A stretch of DNA of 7,926 nucleotides from positions 1-7,926 of the forward strand of contig SVSF01000083.1 of assembly GCA_015064425.1 (NCBI GenBank), read 5' to 3'. Under the pieces are notes generated by a model. The model was not told the origin of the DNA and searched no databases. It worked only from the letters and a program-made list of their open reading frames with translations. Origin of the DNA: Oscillospiraceae bacterium. Lineage in GTDB: Bacteria > Bacillota_A > Clostridia > Oscillospirales > CAG-272. Position numbers and translations under genes: made by a program. Each line of letters begins with the position of its first letter. Position 1 is the stretch's first letter. Shown in pieces: positions 1 through 7,272 of this stretch.

Positions 1-1372
1 CCCTTATCGGAACTGCATAGGTATGCTCCGTAAGACCTTCATCAAGTCTTTTGAGAGACCAGATCGTAGGAAAATCACCGATAAATCCCTGAGAGCTATA
101 TGTCCTAAGAGGATAAAGTTCTGCCCCGATAAGCTTTCCGTCTCTCATACATAGTTTAAAGGCAAGTTTTTTCTCTTCCCTTACATATACAGGAACATTC
201 TTAAAATAATATCCGTACTCAACATAAAGATTTTCGGAATCAAAATACACTCTGTCCAATTTCAGTTCTGCTTCTCCTCCGAAAACGCTGCCGGATCTCT
301 TTCGTACAGACTCCACAAAAGATTGAGATGCCAGAGCATGCTCTATTATACTGTAAGTACCGCTGTAATTTTCATAATTTAAAAATCCGGAAAGAGATAT
401 AGCCGATCTCTCGTCGCTTGCTTTGTACGACACGATCCCATCCCGACCGATTCTGACAGTACCGTGATTATCAATATAAACGAGGTCGTCTCCATCATTG
501 TAAGCGTTCATTTTTTCGGTGTTCAAGCCCATACTGTCCAAAAGCAAATATGAGTTTTCCTCAGATTCAAAGAAACTGCTGTCCACATTTTCCACACTTA
601 TTATCTGAGTCTTTTCCTTTCCATCGGTAAGAAGGAACAAGCCGTCTACGGCAAGATGATTAAGCTCTGTTTCTGCTTCGCAGAAAAAGTCAAAGTTTTG
701 CATAGCCGTATTAACATCATATGCATTTATTTTTGCAACGTCAAAATATATAGGACTTTCGGATACGGGTGTGTATATGAAATATGATCCTTCCGAATCA
801 ATCACAAGCATTTCGTATCCGTAATTTGTTCCGTCGATACTGATCAATTTTATAAAAAGATCTCTTACCCCCACACTCGGACCTTTTGCAAGATCTTTTA
901 TGCTTACGACCGCTTTTTCTGTACAGAATGAGTATATAAAGGATGACGGCAATTCTGATGAAAACTTTGCATATACGTAGAATCTTGAATCAAGTATATC
1001 TTTAAGGATATGTGTTCCATCCTCTTCGCTCAAAGCATTGCATTCATAATTATTTCCAAGCCCATTGGTTATATATGGAGTTATTGTAGCAAAAAGTTCC
1101 GGCAAAAGATCCTCGTTTACGAAAGTGCCGTGTTTTATCTCTCCGTTTTTATAACCGATAAATTCCGGCATAACATAAGCACTGTCAAAATTTTTCAGTC
1201 CTTCAGAGTTATCGTTAACAGTAACCATCATCTCATTAAGTGAGAATTCGTTTCGCTGATTAAGATCCAAAGTCCTTACAATATACAGTCCCGCCAATAC
1301 CACAGCAGAACAAAACAGCACTGCAATTGCCGCTATTTTCAAGTATTCAATTGTTCTGCTTAATATCTTCAT
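1..1372 (-). CDS. YycH/YycI-like WalK regulatory protein, 3' end outside window
   Basis: This reading frame opens at ATG 1372-1370 and stays open for 457 codons to the window edge, so its C-terminus is missing. Residues 11-32 form one hydrophobic segment after a short basic N-terminus (MKILSR), which predicts a single membrane anchor with the rest outside the cell. The remainder is a long beta-rich region: residues 297-317 (LVYIDNHGTVRIGRDG onward) look like the strand pairs of the YycH fold. Residues 383-397 (YVEYGYYFKNVPVYV) resemble the 'yy-x-G-x-P-v' motif near the end of YycI/YycH domains. Position supports this: the start lies 11 bases after the walK stop, with AAAGGAT as ribosome binding site. 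In Bacillus, YycH and YycI bind WalK through their membrane segments and modulate it. The length already seen fits YycH (about 450 residues) better than YycI (about 280). Sequence similarity is faint, so the family call rests partly on context. Confidence 0.68.
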   Translation of the reverse strand, partial: MKILSRTIEYLKIAAIAVLFCSAVVLAGLYIVRTLDLNQRNEFSLNEMMVTVNDNSEGLKNFDSAYVMPEFIGYKNGEIKHGTFVNEDLLPELFATITPYITNGLGNNYECNALSEEDGTHILKDILDSRFYVYAKFSSELPSSFIYSFCTEKAVVSIKDLAKGPSVGVRDLFIKLISIDGTNYGYEMLVIDSEGSYFIYTPVSESPIYFDVAKINAYDVNTAMQNFDFFCEAETELNHLAVDGLFLLTDGKEKTQIISVENVDSSFFESEENSYLLLDSMGLNTEKMNAYNDGDDLVYIDNHGTVRIGRDGIVSYKASDERSAISLSGFLNYENYSGTYSIIEHALASQSFVESVRKRSGSVFGGEAELKLDRVYFDSENLYVEYGYYFKNVPVYVREEKKLAFKLCMRDGKLIGAELYPLRTYSSQGFIGDFPTIWSLKRLDEGLTEHTYAVPIR

Positions 1373-1383
1373 ATTTATCCTTT

Positions 1384-3195
1384 TTAATCACTATTTTCAA
1401 GCTTTGACTCTACAGGAAGTGTTATGGTGACACTGGTGCCGACTCCGCGTTCCGATTCCATAATTATCTCTCCGCCGTGCGCTTCCACCATTTCCTTGGC
1501 AATTGCAAGCCCGAGACCGGTTCCTCCGGTTTCCGTTGCAACGGTAGGATCGTTTGTTCTGGATTTATCCGCACGGTAAAATCTTTCAAAAAGCCTTGGA
1601 AGATCTTCTTCGGATATTCCGATTCCGTTGTCCGTAACTTTAATGACAACATTCTTTTGTACACTTCTCGCTTCTACCTCTATCTTTCCGTTATCGGGAG
1701 TGTATTTTATGGCGTTGGTCATGATATTTATCAAGACCTGTTCAATTCGCTCTTTGTCTCCCGTCATTTCGGGTAACGGACCGTCTATGACGTTAAGACT
1801 GAGTCTGTGTCCTCTATCCTTTGCCATATCTCCCATTACCTCGCAGAGATGGCTGAGAGTTTTATTCATATCATATCTGCTTATCTTCCACTGAGTCTTT
1901 TTGTTATCAAGTCTGGTAAGTATGAGCAGGTCTCTTACTATACGAAGCATTCTGTTACTCTCGTCAAGTGCAGAGCCCAAGAAACTTTCTCTTGTCTCAC
2001 TATCCATATCTCCGTAGGTCATAACAGTGTCAATAGCGCCTTTTATAACCGTAAGGGGAGTTCTGAGTTCGTGGGAAACGTTGGCTACGAACTCGCTTCT
2101 AGCCTTTTCGAGTTCATATCTGTTTGTGATATCGTGCATTACGACGATACATCCGTCATGAGTTTTTTTACCCTCAATATATTTGAAGTTTCCGAGGTTG
2201 ACGTCCAAGGCTTTTGAACCGAATTTTACATCCCTGAGAACAAAACTCTGTTCCTTGATCGCTTTCTTCATAAAATCTTCTGCCTGTCCTATTGAAAGCA
2301 TAGAAAGAAAAGATTTGAAATTGAAATCCTCGTTATACATATCTCCCAAAAGTATTTTTGCACTTTGGTTAATATGTATTACGTTTCCTTTATCGGAAAA
2401 TGCGATTACAGAATCCTTAAGATAAAGGAAAACTGTTTCAAGCTTCTGTCTTTCTCCGGACACTTCGTCAAGCGTGTTTTTCAGTGCAGACTGCATGTCA
2501 TTAAAGGTGGACATAAGTACACCGATCTCGTCTTTTGAGCTCACATCCATCTGCTCTGAAAACTCACCCGATGCAACAAGCTGCGCCCCTCTTGTTATCT
2601 TTTGAATAGGAGACGTTATTGCTTTTGCAAGGAAAAAGGAAAGTATTACAGAAATAATAAGTCCAAAGAATACCGACTGCAAAATTATCGAGAACAACTG
2701 CCACGTGAGTTCTCTCATCTCATCCTGAGTGTCAAGGATATATATTATGCAGCTATATTCACCGTTTTCCAAAAACAACGCATAATCACTGTATTCCGAT
2801 CCGAACACCTGTTTATCTCCAAGCTCGCCATTCATAGCAGACAAAAGGTTGGGAGTGGTTTTCAGACCCGCATCGGAGTTTTCTCCCGAACCTTCAAGAA
2901 CATTGCAGTTTTTATCCAGAATATAAAAATTTCTGTAAAGATCTATACCGAAAGAGTCTGCATGAGCTGCAAGGATCTGCTTTTGAGTATTCCAAAAGCC
3001 GTCTGAGGTCATAACACCTTTAAGCTCTTCGGTCAGATCCTCTTCACCACCGAAATATTCTTCTATTTGGGATGAAAATTCATTTGAATAAAAACTGTAC
3101 ACGCTGTTAATAAGTACTATTCCGACGACCGCCATAACGGTTATCATAAATACTACAAATATCAGCACTATTTTAAAATATATGCTTCTATACAT
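1384..3195 (-). CDS. walK: Sensor histidine kinase WalK (VicK/YycG)
   Basis: A 603-residue membrane histidine kinase with the full WalK order of domains; Bacillus WalK is about 611 residues. Membrane segments lie at about 7-30 and 166-190 and bracket an extracytoplasmic sensor of roughly 135 residues. Then come HAMP (about 191-243), a cytoplasmic PAS domain (about 250-358), HisKA with the H-box ANVSHELRTP and phospho-acceptor His375, and HATPase: N-box with Asn494, G1 DNGIGI (522-527), F-box RLFERFY (534-540), and G2 GGTGLGLA (557-564). All catalytic motifs are intact. It should phosphorylate the WalR-type regulator encoded 17 bases upstream, in a circuit known in Bacillota to tune peptidoglycan hydrolases. 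The PAS domain keeps only two of the four metal-ligand positions described for S. aureus WalK (see findings). The ribosome binding site is poor. A PhoR-like kinase is the alternative, but the PAS, the partner and the following YycH-like gene favour WalK. Confidence 0.93.
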   Translation of the reverse strand: MYRSIYFKIVLIFVVFMITVMAVVGIVLINSVYSFYSNEFSSQIEEYFGGEEDLTEELKGVMTSDGFWNTQKQILAAHADSFGIDLYRNFYILDKNCNVLEGSGENSDAGLKTTPNLLSAMNGELGDKQVFGSEYSDYALFLENGEYSCIIYILDTQDEMRELTWQLFSIILQSVFFGLIISVILSFFLAKAITSPIQKITRGAQLVASGEFSEQMDVSSKDEIGVLMSTFNDMQSALKNTLDEVSGERQKLETVFLYLKDSVIAFSDKGNVIHINQSAKILLGDMYNEDFNFKSFLSMLSIGQAEDFMKKAIKEQSFVLRDVKFGSKALDVNLGNFKYIEGKKTHDGCIVVMHDITNRYELEKARSEFVANVSHELRTPLTVIKGAIDTVMTYGDMDSETRESFLGSALDESNRMLRIVRDLLILTRLDNKKTQWKISRYDMNKTLSHLCEVMGDMAKDRGHRLSLNVIDGPLPEMTGDKERIEQVLINIMTNAIKYTPDNGKIEVEARSVQKNVVIKVTDNGIGISEEDLPRLFERFYRADKSRTNDPTVATETGGTGLGLAIAKEMVEAHGGEIIMESERGVGTSVTITLPVESKLENSD

Positions 3196-3210
3196 TTATA
3201 CGTCCAACTT
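3196..3210 (-). promoter_or_regulatory. Weak ribosome binding site before walK
   Basis: The 15 bases before the walK ATG read AAGTTGGACGTATAA on the minus strand. The only Shine-Dalgarno match is a three-base GGA (3205-3203) seven bases from the start. This contrasts with the near-perfect AAGGAGG before walR, so lower kinase than regulator synthesis from the shared transcript is expected (inference). Confidence 0.45.
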
Positions 3211-3212
3211 TT

Positions 3213-3923
3213 TTATTTTACATAGTATCCCACGCCGCGTTTGGTAAACAGATATTCCGGCTCCGTAGGATCTTTTTCAAGCTTTTCTCTGAGACGTCTG
3301 ACTGTTACGTCTACGGTTCTTATATCGCCGTAGAACCCATCATATCCCCAAACCTTTTCAAGAAGCTGTTCCCTTGAAAATATCGTATCGGTATTCTCCA
3401 CAAGGAAGCATAAAAGCTCATATTCTTTTTTTGTAAGGCTGATCTGGGATGCTGCATTTGTGACCTGGTATTTATCCCTGTCAATGACAAGTTCCCTTAA
3501 CGTAAGAAGGTTGCGTTTTTCTGCCTCTGCTTCTGTATTACGAATAACAGACTCATTGGAAGCTCTTCTTATATTGGCTCTTATTCTGGATAAAAGAACT
3601 TTAATTTCAAAAGGCTTGGTCACGTAGTCATCTGCTCCGAGGTCAAAACCGAGAAGCTTGTCTATCTCCTCTTCTCTAGCAGTAACTATAATTATAGGCG
3701 TGTTAAGCTTTTCTCTTATCTTTTTGCATACCTCAAATCCATCCATTATCGGGAGCATAAGATCAAGCAGCACAAGATCAAACTCACCTGTCAACGCCTT
3801 ATTAAGTCCGTCAGCGCCATCATAAGCTATATCAAAATCATATCCCGCCTGCTTAACGTTAAAAGCAAGAAGCTTGGCTATATTCTTTTCATCTTCAACT
3901 ATAAGTATCTTTTTATTGCTCAT
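3213..3923 (-). CDS. walR: Response regulator WalR (VicR/YycF), OmpR/PhoB family
   Basis: A 236-residue regulator with an N-terminal receiver domain (about 4-118) and a C-terminal winged-helix DNA-binding domain (about 138-236). The receiver shows the acidic pair Glu10-Asp11, phospho-acceptor Asp54 in LVLLDLMLP, Thr81 and Lys103 in DDYVTKPF. The effector has the OmpR-type recognition helix in DIRTVDVTVRRLREKLE (200-216) and the terminal hairpin TKRGVGYYVK. The segment from GADDYVTKPF and the helix-plus-hairpin pair are very close to Bacillus and Staphylococcus WalR as I remember it, and the length fits the family. It is followed after 17 bases by its partner kinase. WalR in Bacillota activates or represses genes for autolysins and wall metabolism. 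The linker between domains (about 119-139, rich in Glu/Ala/Asn) is the least typical part. No convincing WalR box (two TGTWAH hexamers spaced by five bases) was seen in front of this operon. Confidence 0.93.
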   Translation of the reverse strand: MSNKKILIVEDEKNIAKLLAFNVKQAGYDFDIAYDGADGLNKALTGEFDLVLLDLMLPIMDGFEVCKKIREKLNTPIIIVTAREEEIDKLLGFDLGADDYVTKPFEIKVLLSRIRANIRRASNESVIRNTEAEAEKRNLLTLRELVIDRDKYQVTNAASQISLTKKEYELLCFLVENTDTIFSREQLLEKVWGYDGFYGDIRTVDVTVRRLREKLEKDPTEPEYLFTKRGVGYYVK

Positions 3924-3930
3924 CTGTGAT

Positions 3931-3937
3931 CCTCCTT
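3931..3937 (-). promoter_or_regulatory. Consensus ribosome binding site of walR, overlapping upstream stop codon
   Basis: AAGGAGG on the minus strand lies seven bases before the walR ATG (3923-3921). Its first two bases are part of the TAA stop (3938-3936) of the preceding gene. The overlap suggests translational coupling and fixes the walR start. Confidence 0.8.
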
Positions 3938-5072
3938 ATTCTCCGGATCCGTCTTTATAAAACGGACATTCTGTTGCGGAATTGATGGAAAGCAGTTTGT
4001 AGTCTGTATTACTTTCTATATATCTGAATATCGTATTTACTGCTTTTGCCGACGTTTCGTTGTTGTGAAATCCAACTGTAAAGGACTTATAATCAAGCAT
4101 CTTCTCAACAACTCCTTGTACAACTTTTTCTGCTGTTGTATTCCTTTGATCGTCCTCAGAACTGAAATTCAGCCCCCAAAGTGAATAGCCTTTTTTATTC
4201 AGGTTCTCTATATCTTCTTGTACTACTTCAAACAAACAGGTTTCGGATAGTTTAACAAGTCTCGTCTTCGTTTTGCTTATCTTATACAGCATTTCGTTTG
4301 CCTCATCAACATATTCGGCAAATTCATCTGTATTTTTTATTTCTACAGAAGGAGATATTCCGACGGAATGTCCCTGTACTATTATTTTTCTCACAATATC
4401 AGGATACTTTTTCATCGAGCCCACATCAATGAAAAAGGTTGCTTTTCCTTGATTCTCAGAGAGATATCTCAATATTTCAATAGTGTTTTCATTTACTGCG
4501 CCCTCAAAGAAGAAATATGCTATGTTCGAATTTCTGTTTATTGGGTCATATATAGCGCCTTCAGACTCAGATAATACCATAGAAGGATTGTGAATCAACA
4601 GTATCTCATAAAAAGAGAGCTTTTGACTTCCGTCGCATATTCGTATAGCTTCGTTGTCTCCGTATATCTCATACTCAAATCCAAAATACTGGCATACCGT
4701 TTTCATAGGAACGTATAGTATACCGCTTTTAAGCATATACGTTTTAAAATAAAATTCTCCGTATTCCTCCGTATACGCAAAACGTTTTTCGTAAGTCTCT
4801 ATAGAGATAAATTTACTTCCGTGGCTGATAGTAGTCGTTTCAAGCTCCCGGTTGCTGGATATCTCCACCCCGTCTATCTTCATAAAAACGTTTATCGGTA
4901 CATAATACACCTGGTTGATCTTCTGCCAGTTGTACATCGTCTCGGTATACCACGGATCATCATTAACATAAAGCGTGTATCCCGTTAGCGCAAATATTTC
5001 TTTTTTCGGAAGAGAAACCGCGACCACACAAAGCAAAACAAGTATTAAAATTACTTTTTTAAAGCCTTTCAT
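3936..5072 (-). CDS. Exported protein: copper-amine-oxidase-like N-domain plus inactive NodB (polysaccharide deacetylase) fold
   Basis: A 378-residue protein with a basic N-terminus and hydrophobic stretch (about 7-21), a signal peptide probably cut near residue 28 (IFA/LT) or an uncleaved anchor. Residues about 31-147 match the copper-amine-oxidase N-terminal-like domain common on clostridial envelope proteins: a VNDDP opening and two 'YVPI/YVPM' strands at 57-60 and 120-123. Residues about 183-366 follow the carbohydrate esterase 4 (NodB) fold: an IAYFFFEGA strand, TIEILRYL, KATFFIDVGSM, YPDIVRKIIVQGHSVG, and a final HNNETSAKAV-to-LLSI segment. The catalytic residues are gone: TFDDG reads FFFEG (187-191), the two metal histidines after GHxxG read Ser240 and Glu244, and the RxPY-type motif is degenerate (RLVKLSE). 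It is therefore probably a non-catalytic glycan-binding or scaffold protein outside the membrane. It follows the metalloprotease gene by 20 bases and precedes walR by 12, which suggests a link to wall sensing (inference). Confidence 0.8.
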   Translation of the reverse strand: MKGFKKVILILVLLCVVAVSLPKKEIFALTGYTLYVNDDPWYTETMYNWQKINQVYYVPINVFMKIDGVEISSNRELETTTISHGSKFISIETYEKRFAYTEEYGEFYFKTYMLKSGILYVPMKTVCQYFGFEYEIYGDNEAIRICDGSQKLSFYEILLIHNPSMVLSESEGAIYDPINRNSNIAYFFFEGAVNENTIEILRYLSENQGKATFFIDVGSMKKYPDIVRKIIVQGHSVGISPSVEIKNTDEFAEYVDEANEMLYKISKTKTRLVKLSETCLFEVVQEDIENLNKKGYSLWGLNFSSEDDQRNTTAEKVVQGVVEKMLDYKSFTVGFHNNETSAKAVNTIFRYIESNTDYKLLSINSATECPFYKDGSGE

Positions 5073-5080
5073 ACATTTTC

Positions 5081-5087
5081 TCCTCCC
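5081..5087 (-). promoter_or_regulatory. Strong ribosome binding site of the pseudo-deacetylase gene
   Basis: GGGAGGA on the minus strand lies eight bases before the ATG at 5072-5070. It selects this start over an overlapping out-of-frame ATG four bases upstream in ATGTATG. Confidence 0.7.
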
Positions 5088-5092
5088 ATACT

Positions 5093-6205
5093 TTATTTTT
5101 TAAAATTTACAGATTTATAATACGCTACCGCGATCCTTACGACCATTCCGTAACTTTTTTCGCCTTCAATCTGCCCTTGACTTTGCAAGTAACTGTCGTT
5201 CAGCTCGGAACTTACATCGGCAACTGTATTTTCTCTGTATTTATCGAAAAACTCATTATAGCTGTTTATTTCACCACGAACTCTGTCATCCATCTTTTTT
5301 AGGATCACAGAATACATATTCTTGTCTGCTTTATATGCATCGCTTATTACGTATTCGTAAAGATTCATATATCCGCTGTATCTGATATACGAGTCATCAC
5401 TTTCTGCACAGACCAGGAATGCAATAAAATTTGCCTCATCTTCCCTGCTGTATCCCCTTTGATGAGCCATTTCATGAGCCGCTGTAAAAGGAAGCATATA
5501 GTCGGGGAAATTAACGTTTATGTTTGCTTCACCTGTATAAAACGTGTAAATTCCCGAAATATGAGTATAGGTCATCGGCTCACTCAATATTATTGGTTTT
5601 ATACGTGATTTAAAATTCTTTATTATACTGTACTTTTTGCTTGCATTTTCCCACGCCGTATTAAGCTTTTTGTTCATCTCATCAATACTGTACGGCATGA
5701 CCGAATTGCTTTTGTACTTAAAATCTATGTCATCAAGAGACTCTGCCATTCCTCTGTGGAGCCAAGTCGCAGTATCAAATAGATCGTTTTCGCTTATATC
5801 CGAAAGCTCAATTCCCATTTTTTCATGAAGTTTAAGACCTCTGTAGCCCGGCACACTAGAAAAAACGAATAGAGAGTATACAACACAAAGCACTGAAAAC
5901 AGAGACAAAACGTATGAGCTTGCTTTTTTTATACCGCCCGCAAAAGCTTTGACCGCAAGATATATGATCAGCCCAAGGATTATGGGAAGAAACAAAATAA
6001 TGCTTTCCGCAAGTGAAAAAGGAAGTATCCCGCTAGCAGATGCAAGTGCCTTACGCAACACGTACGAAAATGAAAACCTCACTTTTTCGGCAAAATGCAC
6101 GTTATTTATGATCAAACAATGAAACACTCCCGATATAAGAGCAATGATAAAAAACACCACGCTATATATCGGTATATACTCAAAAATTTTTTTGATTTTT
6201 TCCAT
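5093..6205 (-). CDS. DUF3810-like polytopic membrane zinc metalloprotease
   Basis: A 370-residue protein with three N-terminal membrane segments (about 12-34, 63-87 and 97-117), followed by a soluble domain containing HEMAH (His244, Glu245, His248), the HExxH zinc signature. The acidic cluster GYSREDEANF (251-260) should supply the third ligand, likely Glu257. This arrangement and the motif H-E-x-x-H-Q-x-G-x-x-x-E-x-E-x-N-F fit the DUF3810 family as I know it. The basic N-terminus (MEKIKK) and the basic loop between segments 2 and 3 (AGGIKKAS) predict a cytoplasmic N-terminus and an extracytoplasmic protease domain. Substrate is unknown; a role in envelope protein processing is inference. The gene starts inside the pseudouridine synthase gene (26-base overlap) with GGGAGA (6216-6211) as ribosome binding site, so the two are probably coupled. 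The C-terminus (about 300-370) is charged and has no recognised motif. Confidence 0.85.
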   Translation of the reverse strand: MEKIKKIFEYIPIYSVVFFIIALISGVFHCLIINNVHFAEKVRFSFSYVLRKALASASGILPFSLAESIILFLPIILGLIIYLAVKAFAGGIKKASSYVLSLFSVLCVVYSLFVFSSVPGYRGLKLHEKMGIELSDISENDLFDTATWLHRGMAESLDDIDFKYKSNSVMPYSIDEMNKKLNTAWENASKKYSIIKNFKSRIKPIILSEPMTYTHISGIYTFYTGEANINVNFPDYMLPFTAAHEMAHQRGYSREDEANFIAFLVCAESDDSYIRYSGYMNLYEYVISDAYKADKNMYSVILKKMDDRVRGEINSYNEFFDKYRENTVADVSSELNDSYLQSQGQIEGEKSYGMVVRIAVAYYKSVNFKK

Positions 6206-7130
6206 CTATATCTCCCAACACGTCCCCAAAACGTCCGAGCAAATGTTTAAGATCGTCCACATTACCAGCAGGGGCATAGAAATCCATTCTTTTCCCGGAA
6301 GATGGATGAGCAAAAGAAATATGATAAGCATGGAGAGCATGTCTGCCGACCCCATAGTCTTTTGTACATCCGTAAAGATCATCATCGCATATCGGATATC
6401 CGAGATATGAAAAATGAACTCTAAGCTGATGAGTCCTGCCTGTTATAGGCGAAGCCTTCACGACACTTATCTCCGAATCGCGGAATAAGGTCTCATATTC
6501 TGTCTCTGCATATGAGGCTCCGTCTTCTTCGCAGCATACCTCACGCAATATTATACTGTCACTCTTTCTGCGGATAAAAGTTCTTATTTTACCACTATCG
6601 CTCTCAATAGAGCCGGAAAGGATCGCTATATAATCTTTTTTAATTAGCCCTTGCTGCATTTCAAGAGAGAGCTTATAAGCGCTGTCTTTATTCTTTGCAA
6701 CCAGAACGATCCCGCTTGTATCAGCATCAAGCCGATTTACCGCCCTAAATACAAATTTTTTTCCCTGCTCCTTATAGTAGTATGCAAGTCCGTTGGCAAG
6801 ACTATCCGAAAAATGCTTATAGGATGGGTGTGTTGGAACGTAAGCACTTTTATTCACCACTATAATGTCCTCATCCTCATATATAATGTCAAGAGACATT
6901 TGTGTGGGAACGATATTTTCGTTTATCTCCTCTTCCCCGTCTTCAGTTCTAAGCATCAGCTCGTCACCGACCGAAAGCAAAGCTCTCACCGTAACGCGTT
7001 TTCCGTTAAGTAAAATGCCATTCTGATCTTTCTTCAGTTTCGATATCATCCTTCTTGATAATGCAAGATCCTTTATAAGGAAGTCCTTTATGCTGCGCCC
7101 CGCCGCTCCCTGACCAATGTTATATAGCAT
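6180..7130 (-). CDS. RluA-family pseudouridine synthase with N-terminal S4-like domain
   Basis: A 316-residue enzyme expected to isomerise specific uridines in rRNA or tRNA in the cytoplasm. Residues about 10-62 fit an S4-type RNA-binding module (KDFLIKDLALSRRMISKL, then ILLNGKRV). The catalytic domain has motif I at 131-140, VNRLDADTSG, with catalytic Asp135; GRTHQLRVHF (231-240); GYPICDDDLYG (244-254); and RHALHAYHI (263-271). The usual His of HRLD is Asn132, a variant I recall from clostridial homologues, and the catalytic Arg-Leu-Asp is kept. The RluD/RluC/RluA target cannot be assigned from sequence, so no symbol is given. The start is secure: an in-frame TAA lies at 7142-7140 with no other start between. 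It is the first gene of the operon and sits about 36 bases after the predicted transcription start. The last 25 or so residues overlap the next gene and are not part of the conserved domain. Confidence 0.93.
   Translation of the reverse strand: MLYNIGQGAAGRSIKDFLIKDLALSRRMISKLKKDQNGILLNGKRVTVRALLSVGDELMLRTEDGEEEINENIVPTQMSLDIIYEDEDIIVVNKSAYVPTHPSYKHFSDSLANGLAYYYKEQGKKFVFRAVNRLDADTSGIVLVAKNKDSAYKLSLEMQQGLIKKDYIAILSGSIESDSGKIRTFIRRKSDSIILREVCCEEDGASYAETEYETLFRDSEISVVKASPITGRTHQLRVHFSYLGYPICDDDLYGCTKDYGVGRHALHAYHISFAHPSSGKRMDFYAPAGNVDDLKHLLGRFGDVLGDIDGKNQKNF
6211..6216 (-). promoter_or_regulatory. Ribosome binding site of the metalloprotease gene, inside the upstream gene
   Basis: GGGAGA on the minus strand lies five bases before the ATG at 6205-6203, within the last codons of the pseudouridine synthase gene. 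It supports the overlapping start rather than a later one. Confidence 0.6.
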
Positions 7131-7172
7131 ACAAAGTATTTATCCAATCAAAAAATACACTTATCTATTTTA

Positions 7173-7201
7173 ATTATAATACAAACCGTATTTTTTTTCA
7201 A
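7173..7201 (-). promoter_or_regulatory. Sigma-A-type promoter of the six-gene minus-strand operon
   Basis: On the minus strand, TTGAAA (7201-7196) and TATAAT (7178-7173) are separated by exactly 17 bases, with an A-tract just after the -35 box. This is one mismatch from the full vegetative consensus. Transcription should start near 7166, leaving a leader of about 36 bases before the pseudouridine synthase ATG. No other promoter of similar quality was seen between the genes downstream, where spacers are 20 bases or less. walRK transcription may therefore depend mainly on this site, although promoters inside coding regions cannot be excluded. Confidence 0.75.
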
Positions 7202-7272
7202 TTCCATTCTGAAAGATATTTTTCTTTATGTGCATAAAATAGTTCCAAATACAAAAAATAGATATGAAAGTT

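Noticed and set aside
352..369. TGTAAG and TGTAAT direct repeat resembling a WalR box
   Set aside because: The spacing is six bases instead of five, the first copy ends in G, and it lies inside the yycH-like coding region with no promoter nearby.
1464..1664. A second minus-strand open frame inside walK (66 codons)
   Set aside because: It is a shifted reading of the ATPase-domain codons, without a start signal.
1010..3006. Several plus-strand open frames of 66 to 136 codons opposite yycH-like and walK
   Set aside because: They have no ribosome binding sites or family motifs and lie antisense to genes with clear domains.
3936..5072. Active peptidoglycan deacetylase
   Set aside because: The fold is recognisable but the TFDDG and metal-histidine motifs are missing, so an active-enzyme label would mislead.
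1373..5092. Rho-independent terminators between the genes
   Set aside because: Spacers are 11 to 20 bases and hold no hairpin with a T-run; they carry ribosome binding sites instead.
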